Source of the DNA: Alphaproteobacteria bacterium
Lineage (GTDB): Bacteria > Pseudomonadota > Alphaproteobacteria > Sphingomonadales > Sphingomonadaceae
Assembly: GCA_028293005.1 (NCBI GenBank)
Contig: JAQGLH010000336.1
Span: 1-11,686 of the forward strand
Direction of reading: 5' to 3'
Length of the DNA stretch: 11,686 nt
Made by a program: the position numbers and the translations under genes. Positions 6,705 to 11,686 of this stretch are shown here, one piece after another (within the stretch, counting starts at the first letter, position 1; the number at the start of each line of letters is the position of its first letter). The notes beneath the pieces are model-generated. The model made no database searches. It was not told the origin of the DNA and worked only from the letters and a program-made list of their open reading frames with translations.

Positions 6705-8155
6705 GGTGGCGGCCCTTTTTCTTACTCTTGCCGTCGCTTCTGCTCCTCGGCGGCTGCGGCACTGGGCAAGAAAAGGCATACCACCCGCGGATCGAGGATT
6801 GGGAGCGCGAGCTCGGGGCTGAGCAGCATCCCCAGATTCTCGCCGAATTCGGCGGAAGCTACAAAGGCGACGAAGCGCCTTATGTTGCCCGGGTCGGCGA
6901 GCAGGTCGCCGCCGCCGCCGGCCTGCCGCGGCAATGCACCTTCACCCTCGTCAACACCGACGTCGTCAACGCCTTCGCGGTCCCCGGCTGCTACATCTAT
7001 GTCACGCGCGGTCTGCTCGCCATCGTCAACAGCGAGGCCGAGCTCGCTTCGATCCTCGCGCACGAGACTGGCCATATCGTCGCCGACCATAGCGAGCGGC
7101 AGCAAAAACGCTCGCTGTGGCGCAATCTCGGCGTGTTCGCGGTCGGCTTTGTCACCGGCTCCGAACGGCTCACCCGCATCGCCGGACGCGCCGCGGCGCT
7201 GTTCACGCTGCGCTATTCGCGCAAGCAGGAATATGAGGCCGACGATCTCGGCATCGCAACGATGATCAAGGCGGGCTACAATCCCTTTGCAGCCGCGGAC
7301 ATGTTCGGTGCCTTGGCGCGCAACGAGCATTTCGTTGCGCAGACCAGCGGCCATGACGAGGCGAGCAGCATCCCCGAATGGTCGCGCACCCACCCGCTCA
7401 CCGAGAACAGGATCGAGCGGGCACGCAACGCAGCGGCCGCGACCGGGCCAGCCGGCGACGCGCTACCGGAGAAGAAGGCGGTCTTTCTCGATCGGGTTGA
7501 CGGCCTCCTCTATGGTGACGATCCTGAGCAGGGATTTGTCGTCGGTCGGCACTTCGCCCATCCTCTGCTCCGCATTGCCTTCACCGCCCCACCCGGCTTC
7601 ACGCTGACCAACAGCCCCCAATCCATATTGATCGAGGGTCCCGACGGGCTGAGGGGCGAGTTCGGCGGCGGCAGCCTCCCGACGGAAGGTCTCGAAGCCT
7701 ATGTGAGCGCGCTGACCGCGAAGCTGCTCCAGGGTGCCCCTGCCGCGGTGGGCGCCGCAACGCCGACTTTGATCAACGGCGTTCCGACGCTGATCGTGCC
7801 GCTTCGCGCCGAGACCGAGGCAGGCCCGATCGAAATCGCGATAGCGGCTTACGACGGCAGCAATCGAAGAGCGCATCACTTCACCATGATCTCGCCGCCG
7901 ACCGCCGCCGCGAATGCCGCGATCACCGAGCTGTTTCGGTCGTTCCGCCTGCTGTCACCGCAGCAAGCGGCGGCGCTGCGACCGCGCGCGATCGACGTCG
8001 TCACCGCTGGTGCTCGGGACAGCATCCAGTCGCTCGCCGCGCGCATGGCGACGGATCACAAGCTTGCCCATTTCCTGATGCTAAACGGCCGCACCGCGGA
8101 CGCGCCTTTGCGCGCCGGCGAACGGCTCAAGCTCGTGGTGATGGCACGCCGTTGA
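6701..8155 (+). CDS. M48-family metalloprotease lipoprotein with C-terminal LysM-like domain
   Basis: A 484-aa putative Zn-dependent protease (COG4784-like). The N-terminus is a lipoprotein signal with lipobox LGGC (C19), so it should be anchored in the envelope facing the periplasm. The M48 catalytic core spans about residues 35-255: HETGH at 121-125 (zinc ligands H121 and H125, catalytic E122) and the third ligand E177 in SRKQEYEAD (173-181), then the TMIKAGYNPFAA helix and SRTHPLTENRIERA, as in BepA/YfgC-type proteases that handle outer-membrane proteins. Residues about 270-420 form a second domain I cannot name. Residues about 430-484 (DSIQSLAARM, FLMLNG, LRAGERLKLVV) resemble a LysM peptidoglycan-binding module. 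The start is GTG 6701 with GGAAAG (6689-6694) six bases upstream, overlapping the DUF885 stop. It converges with the PLD gene with six bases between stops. Confidence 0.92.
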   Translation: MRWRPFFLLLPSLLLLGGCGTGQEKAYHPRIEDWERELGAEQHPQILAEFGGSYKGDEAPYVARVGEQVAAAAGLPRQCTFTLVNTDVVNAFAVPGCYIYVTRGLLAIVNSEAELASILAHETGHIVADHSERQQKRSLWRNLGVFAVGFVTGSERLTRIAGRAAALFTLRYSRKQEYEADDLGIATMIKAGYNPFAAADMFGALARNEHFVAQTSGHDEASSIPEWSRTHPLTENRIERARNAAAATGPAGDALPEKKAVFLDRVDGLLYGDDPEQGFVVGRHFAHPLLRIAFTAPPGFTLTNSPQSILIEGPDGLRGEFGGGSLPTEGLEAYVSALTAKLLQGAPAAVGAATPTLINGVPTLIVPLRAETEAGPIEIAIAAYDGSNRRAHHFTMISPPTAAANAAITELFRSFRLLSPQQAAALRPRAIDVVTAGARDSIQSLAARMATDHKLAHFLMLNGRTADAPLRAGERLKLVVMARR

Positions 8156-8161
8156 CCAGCC

Positions 8162-9640
8162 TCAGTGCGGGTTGCCCAATCTGCGGAAGAGGCTGCGCCG
8201 GCTGAGCGGCTCGAACATCTCGTCTGGCCCCTCCGGGTCGAGCACTTCATTGTCGGCCAGGAACTTCTCGACCTCGCCGAGATTGGGCGTGCGGTAATCG
8301 CAGAGCGACCGCCCGGGCCCGGCAAGGCGATCGATCGTCGCGATCAGCGATCCGGTTTCGCCCAGCGTCGCGTCGATCGTTTCCGGTTCGACATCGAGAT
8401 GTTCCGCGAGCAGCGCGTTGCGCAGCGCGATGATCGTTGTGGCGGTCCGGCCTGCGTCGGCTGATCGCGACGCATCGACGACGACGTCGCATTCGGTGTC
8501 GAGCCGAAGCGAACGGTTGTTCCAGTTGGACGATCCGACCCGCAGCACCTGATCGTCGACGACCATGATCTTGGCATGGACGTAGATCGGCACGCCCCCG
8601 GCGGTGAACGGATGATAGATCCGTAGCCGTCGCTTGGTGTCGAGGCGCCGCAATGCTTCGTAGAGCCGTGCGCGGGCGGTATCCATCGCCTCCTGCTCGA
8701 GCCAGCCGTGCGCCTGCTCCGGATTGATCAACACGATCTCCGGGCCATCGGGCTCGGCAAGCCGTGCCGCAAGCGCCTCGGCGAGCTTGCGCGAGGCGAA
8801 ATACTGGCTTTCCGCGTAGATGGTGCGGCGGGCGCGGGCGATCAGGTCGAGGTACAAAGTCTCGATCTCATGCACTTCCTCCTCATCGCCGTAATCGGGG
8901 CCGGTGCGCGCGATGCCCACGTCGATATTCTCGAATTGCGGGGCAAGCCCATCCGGCCAGCAGGGATTGTCGCTCTCGACCGGAACGAGCTGCTCGCCAG
9001 TGGCGCATTGCCAGCGGTTGCGCGCGACTTCGGCCAGCGCAGCCGCGGCCGGGCCGGCCAGAGCGGTGGTTGCATCGTGCCACGGGCCATAGCGTTTCCC
9101 GCCGGGGTCGATCCGCTTTGGATCGTCGTCAGCGTGCGCGTGCGTGTCCCACCGGCTTCGGGTCATGTCGATGCCGCCACAGAAAGCGAGGCAATCATCG
9201 ATCACCACGATCTTCTGATGGTGCGAGGCGCCGGTCGGATGGGCGCTGTCGAGACTGAAGTGGATGCGCTTGTTGAGTTTCCAGCGCAGCAATGTGAGCG
9301 GCGTGGCACCTCGAAACAGCGACTTCACCACCCCCAGGTCCCAACGCAGCAGATAAACTTCGAGGCCGGGCCGGCTGTCGACCAGCCATTCGATGAACTT
9401 TCCGATCGGCGACGGCTGGCCCTCGGCTTCATCGCCGAAGCGGATGCGCGCGTCGAAGTCCCAGCCGATCAGCATGATTCGTTTCTGCGCGGTGAGCATT
9501 GCCGCGCGTGCCGCTTCGAAATAATCGGCGGCGTCGACGATCACGGCGGCGCGGTCGGCTCGCTCGATGCGCCAGCAGTTGCGGCCTGGCGTCAGCTGTT
9601 CGGCATCGGCCGTTTTGGGGGGAACATGTGACTCGTACAT
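8162..9640 (-). CDS. Phospholipase D-like / cardiolipin-synthase-type protein (two HKD motifs)
   Basis: A 492-aa phospholipase D superfamily enzyme with two complete HxKxxxxD motifs: H141/K143/D148 (HHQKIVVIDD) and H355/K357/D362 (HAKIMVVDD), each followed by the usual glycine/serine-rich strand (AFCGGID; LRVGSSNWNNRS). Such enzymes transfer or hydrolyse phosphatidyl groups, for example in cardiolipin synthesis or phospholipid turnover. The stretch after the first motif, CGGIDMTRSRWDT, resembles the GGID-R-DT pattern of eukaryotic-style PLDs more than that of short bacterial Nuc-type enzymes. No N-terminal transmembrane helices are present, unlike E. coli ClsA, so it is cytosolic or peripherally bound. 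Residues about 415-492 are an acidic extension without a recognised fold. The start at 9640 has only a weak AGGCG site. An open frame on the opposite strand (8708-9631) is a shadow. Confidence 0.9.
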   Translation of the reverse strand: MYESHVPPKTADAEQLTPGRNCWRIERADRAAVIVDAADYFEAARAAMLTAQKRIMLIGWDFDARIRFGDEAEGQPSPIGKFIEWLVDSRPGLEVYLLRWDLGVVKSLFRGATPLTLLRWKLNKRIHFSLDSAHPTGASHHQKIVVIDDCLAFCGGIDMTRSRWDTHAHADDDPKRIDPGGKRYGPWHDATTALAGPAAAALAEVARNRWQCATGEQLVPVESDNPCWPDGLAPQFENIDVGIARTGPDYGDEEEVHEIETLYLDLIARARRTIYAESQYFASRKLAEALAARLAEPDGPEIVLINPEQAHGWLEQEAMDTARARLYEALRRLDTKRRLRIYHPFTAGGVPIYVHAKIMVVDDQVLRVGSSNWNNRSLRLDTECDVVVDASRSADAGRTATTIIALRNALLAEHLDVEPETIDATLGETGSLIATIDRLAGPGRSLCDYRTPNLGEVEKFLADNEVLDPEGPDEMFEPLSRRSLFRRLGNPH

Positions 9641-9647
9641 AACGCCT

Positions 9648-9673
9648 GTAACTAGTGCGAACGCAACCGTAAC
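9648..9673. promoter_or_regulatory. Candidate operator in the PLD/DUF808 divergent intergenic region
   Basis: Two GTAAC copies (9648-9652 and 9669-9673) lie 21 bases apart, about two helical turns, and flank a short palindrome TGCG-AA-CGCA (9656-9665). The element sits 8-33 bases upstream of the PLD start, where promoter or repressor contacts are expected, inside the 127-base gap (9641-9767) between divergent genes. I could not identify convincing -35/-10 hexamers on either strand. The arms are short, so chance is a real alternative. Confidence 0.2.
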
Positions 9674-9758
9674 GATCTACTCGCGCGCACGATCCGTTGG
9701 CAATGCATCGCTCTCGCCTTTGTCTCGTTATCACCCGAACTGCGCTCTCGCGACCCTT

Positions 9759-9764
9759 GGAGGA
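9759..9764 (+). promoter_or_regulatory. Ribosome binding site deciding the DUF808 start
   Basis: GGAGGA four to five bases before the ATG at 9768 selects this start over an in-frame ATG at 9567, which would lie inside the divergent PLD gene. Confidence 0.7.
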
Positions 9765-9767
9765 TCA

Positions 9768-10730
9768 ATGCCGTCCGGACTAGTAGCTTTGCTTGACGAC
9801 GTGGCCGGCATCACCAAGCTTGCCGCTGCCTCGCTCGACGATATCACCGGCGCCGCCGGACGCGCCGGGACCAAGGCGGCCGGCGTGGTTATCGACGACA
9901 CCGCCGTGACGCCGCGCTACGTGACGGGCTTCACGCCCGAGCGCGAGCTGCCGATCATCGCCAAGATCGCGCGCGGATCGCTCAAGAACAAATTGCTGTT
10001 TCTGCTGCCCGCCGCGGTCGCGCTCAGCGCCCTTGCTCCCTGGGCGGTGACTCCGCTGCTGATGAGCGGGGGCGCCTATCTGTGCTTCGAAGCGACCGAG
10101 AAGATCGTCGAAGCTCTGTTTGGCCACGAGGCGGGCGAGGAGCTTTCGGACGGCGCTGCCGACGCCGCCGGTGTCGAGCATGAAAAGGTGGCCGGCGCCA
10201 TCCGCACGGACTTCATCCTTTCCGGCGAGATCATGGCGATCACGCTCGCCGATGTCGCGGACCGCCCGCTCCTGACCCAGGCAATCGTGCTCGCAGTGGT
10301 CGGGCTGGCCATGACCCTCGCGGTCTATGGGGTCGTCGCGTTGATCGTCAAAATGGACGACGTCGGCCTGCATATGGCCAAGCGCCGGCCGTCCGGCGTG
10401 CGTTTGATCGGCAGGCTGCTCGTGCGCGGCATGCCGGTCGTGATGGAGATGCTCTCGATCATCGGCACCGCTGCGATGCTCTGGGTCGGCGGCGGGATCA
10501 TCGTTCACGGTCTCGAGAGTTTCCACCTCACCGCATTGCCAGACGCGCTACATCATGGCGCTCAAGCGGCCGGTCACTCCGTCCCGATTGCGGGCGGGCT
10601 GGTCGAATGGCTGATCGTCGCCGCCGGTTCCGGCCTGGTTGGGCTCCTCGTCGGCGGGGCATTGGTCGCCATCGTTCATCTGATCCGCGCACCGCGGCAC
10701 GCGCACGCCGTCCACGACCGGCGGGCTTGA
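9768..10730 (+). CDS. DUF808 / YedI-family inner membrane protein
   Basis: A 320-aa multi-pass membrane protein of the DUF808 family, whose E. coli member is YedI; function unknown. Family signatures are the start SGLVALLDDVAGITKLAAAS, then DDTAVTP and ERELPIIAKIARGSLKNK (58-75), APWAVTPLLMSGGAYLCFEATEK (90-112) and RTDFILSGEIMAITL (146-160). Hydrophobic segments likely to span the membrane are at about residues 76-98, 171-194, 223-247 and 277-306. The soluble stretch 118-146 is acidic and contains EAGEELSDGAADAAGVEHEK. The C-terminus is His/Arg-rich. The start is set by a good ribosome site, and the first ten residues match the family. It is divergent from PLD, and the PhoR-like kinase gene starts 30 bases after its stop, so the two may be cotranscribed, although no functional link is known to me. 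Confidence 0.88.
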   Translation: MPSGLVALLDDVAGITKLAAASLDDITGAAGRAGTKAAGVVIDDTAVTPRYVTGFTPERELPIIAKIARGSLKNKLLFLLPAAVALSALAPWAVTPLLMSGGAYLCFEATEKIVEALFGHEAGEELSDGAADAAGVEHEKVAGAIRTDFILSGEIMAITLADVADRPLLTQAIVLAVVGLAMTLAVYGVVALIVKMDDVGLHMAKRRPSGVRLIGRLLVRGMPVVMEMLSIIGTAAMLWVGGGIIVHGLESFHLTALPDALHHGAQAAGHSVPIAGGLVEWLIVAAGSGLVGLLVGGALVAIVHLIRAPRHAHAVHDRRA

Positions 10731-10760
10731 TCGCGGATCAGGGCGGCCTAGGTTGCCCGG

Positions 10761-11686
10761 GTGACCGATCGATCGCCAGACAATGCGGGCCTTCCCCTGG
10801 CCAGCCTGCTCGACGCATTGCCCGAACCGAGCCTGGTCGTGGCGAATGGGAAAATCGTGATCAGCAACCGTGCCGCTCGCCAGATCTTGGGCGAGTGGAT
10901 CGACGGCCAGGACGTCAGGCTTGCGATCCGCCACCCAGCCGCCGTCGAGCGATTGCTGGGACCGGACGGCTGGACTGACGAAGTCGAGCTTGCCGGCCTT
11001 GGTTCGGCGGAGCGGCGCTGGATGATGAGCGTGCGTCCGCTGGACGGCGGGGCGAAGTTCGTCCGTCTGAGCGATCGCAGCGAATCCTACGCAGCCGAGC
11101 AGATGCGGGTCGATTTCGTCGCCAATGCAAGCCACGAGCTGCGTACGCCGCTCGCGACCCTGGTCGGCTATGCCGAGACGTTGCGCGAGCAGGGTGCCGA
11201 GATCGACACGCCGACTCGCGAGCGCTTCACCGGGATCATCCACGACGAGGCGCGGCGGATGCAGCGGCTGGTCGAGGATCTGATCTCGCTGTCGCGCATC
11301 GAGGGGGAGCGCTTCAGCCCGCTGACCGAAGCAATCGACCTGCTCGCGCTGATCGAGGAGGCCAAGCAGAACTGCCAAAACTCGGCGGTGGCGCGCTCCT
11401 GCGAGCTCCGTGTCGAGGTTCCGGATCAGCTTTCGCCGATTGCCGGTGATCGCAGCCAGCTTCTTCAGCTTCTCGACAATCTGATCAGCAATTCAATACG
11501 CTATGGGCGCGCCGGCGGGACGATCGTGCTGCGTGCTGTCGCCGAGCGCAACATGGCCCACCTCAGCGTCAGCGATGAGGGCGAAGGCATCGCGCACGAG
11601 CATATCCCGCGCCTCACCGAACGCTTCTATCGGGTCGATCCAAGCCGCAGCCGGTCGCAAAGCGGAACCGGGCTTGGTCTTGCGAT
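10761..11686 (+). CDS. PhoR-like sensor histidine kinase (3' end beyond window)
   Basis: The first 308 codons of a two-component sensor kinase; the gene continues past the right edge. Residues about 13-105 look like a PAS-type sensor (LLDALPEPSLVVANGKIVISNRAAR), followed by the dimerisation/phosphoacceptor domain with H125 in FVANASHELRTPL, as in PhoR-type kinases. The ATPase domain shows N-box residues N240 and N244 (LLDNLISNSIRYG), the D-box at D272 (SDEGEGI), the F-box region RFYRVD (288-293) and the start of the G2 box SGTGLGLA (301-308). An in-frame TAG at 10749-10751 means GTG 10761 is the earliest possible start, so no N-terminal membrane helix exists in this copy. Phosphate sensing is inferred from resemblance to PhoR; the expected pst/phoU/phoB neighbours would lie outside the window. 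Confidence 0.88.
   Translation, partial: MTDRSPDNAGLPLASLLDALPEPSLVVANGKIVISNRAARQILGEWIDGQDVRLAIRHPAAVERLLGPDGWTDEVELAGLGSAERRWMMSVRPLDGGAKFVRLSDRSESYAAEQMRVDFVANASHELRTPLATLVGYAETLREQGAEIDTPTRERFTGIIHDEARRMQRLVEDLISLSRIEGERFSPLTEAIDLLALIEEAKQNCQNSAVARSCELRVEVPDQLSPIAGDRSQLLQLLDNLISNSIRYGRAGGTIVLRAVAERNMAHLSVSDEGEGIAHEHIPRLTERFYRVDPSRSRSQSGTGLGLA

Noticed and set aside
8708..9631. Plus-strand open frame (307 codons) opposite the PLD gene
   Set aside because: Both HKD motifs lie on the minus strand; the plus product looks like reverse-complement codon shadow.
9567..9767. N-terminal extension of the DUF808 open frame
   Set aside because: It overlaps the divergent PLD start, and GGAGGA before ATG 9768 plus the family N-terminus fix the start.
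10728..10740. TGATC-GCG-GATCA palindrome at the DUF808 stop
   Set aside because: Five-base arms and no T-run; expected by chance in this sequence.

Overview
The window is GC-rich, densely packed and reads as ordinary chromosome of an alphaproteobacterium. It looks most like a member of the Sphingomonadaceae, judged from codon use, the gene families present (DUF6894, a stand-alone spermidine-synthase-like protein, a COG4784-type M48 protease with a LysM-like tail) and the protein style. No database was searched, so the taxonomic call is inference. There are eleven genes, two of them cut by the window edges. I see no tRNA, rRNA, insertion sequence, CRISPR array or attachment site, and no gene-free stretch longer than about 130 bases.

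Left part (1-1793): a truncated YbbA/LolD-type ABC ATPase on the minus strand is divergent from a TesA-type GDSL esterase that is probably a lipoprotein, with only 19 bases between the start codons. A PrxII/Prx5-type peroxiredoxin follows. Middle part (1861-4803): a small DUF6894 protein and a Crp/Fnr-type regulator form a tightly spaced pair. Next come an aldo/keto reductase and a SAM-fold protein of the spermidine-synthase superfamily. Right-middle part (4896-8155): an exported DUF885 zinc-hydrolase-like protein and an M48 lipoprotein protease overlap by 4 bases and look like a two-gene envelope proteolysis operon. This meets, tail to tail, a minus-strand two-HKD phospholipase D/cardiolipin-synthase-type enzyme (8162-9640). 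Right end (9768-11686): a YedI/DUF808 multi-pass membrane protein is followed by the first 308 codons of a PhoR-like sensor histidine kinase.

No single shared pathway is evident. Common themes are the cell envelope (ABC/TesA, DUF885/M48, PLD, DUF808) and stress or redox response (peroxiredoxin, aldo/keto reductase, Crp-type regulator, PhoR-like kinase). I found no clear new multi-gene system. The best leads are the overlapping pair of exported metalloproteases, the coupled DUF6894-Crp pair, the spermidine-synthase-like protein without an evident polyamine site, and a PhoR-like kinase whose reading frame allows no N-terminal membrane segment.
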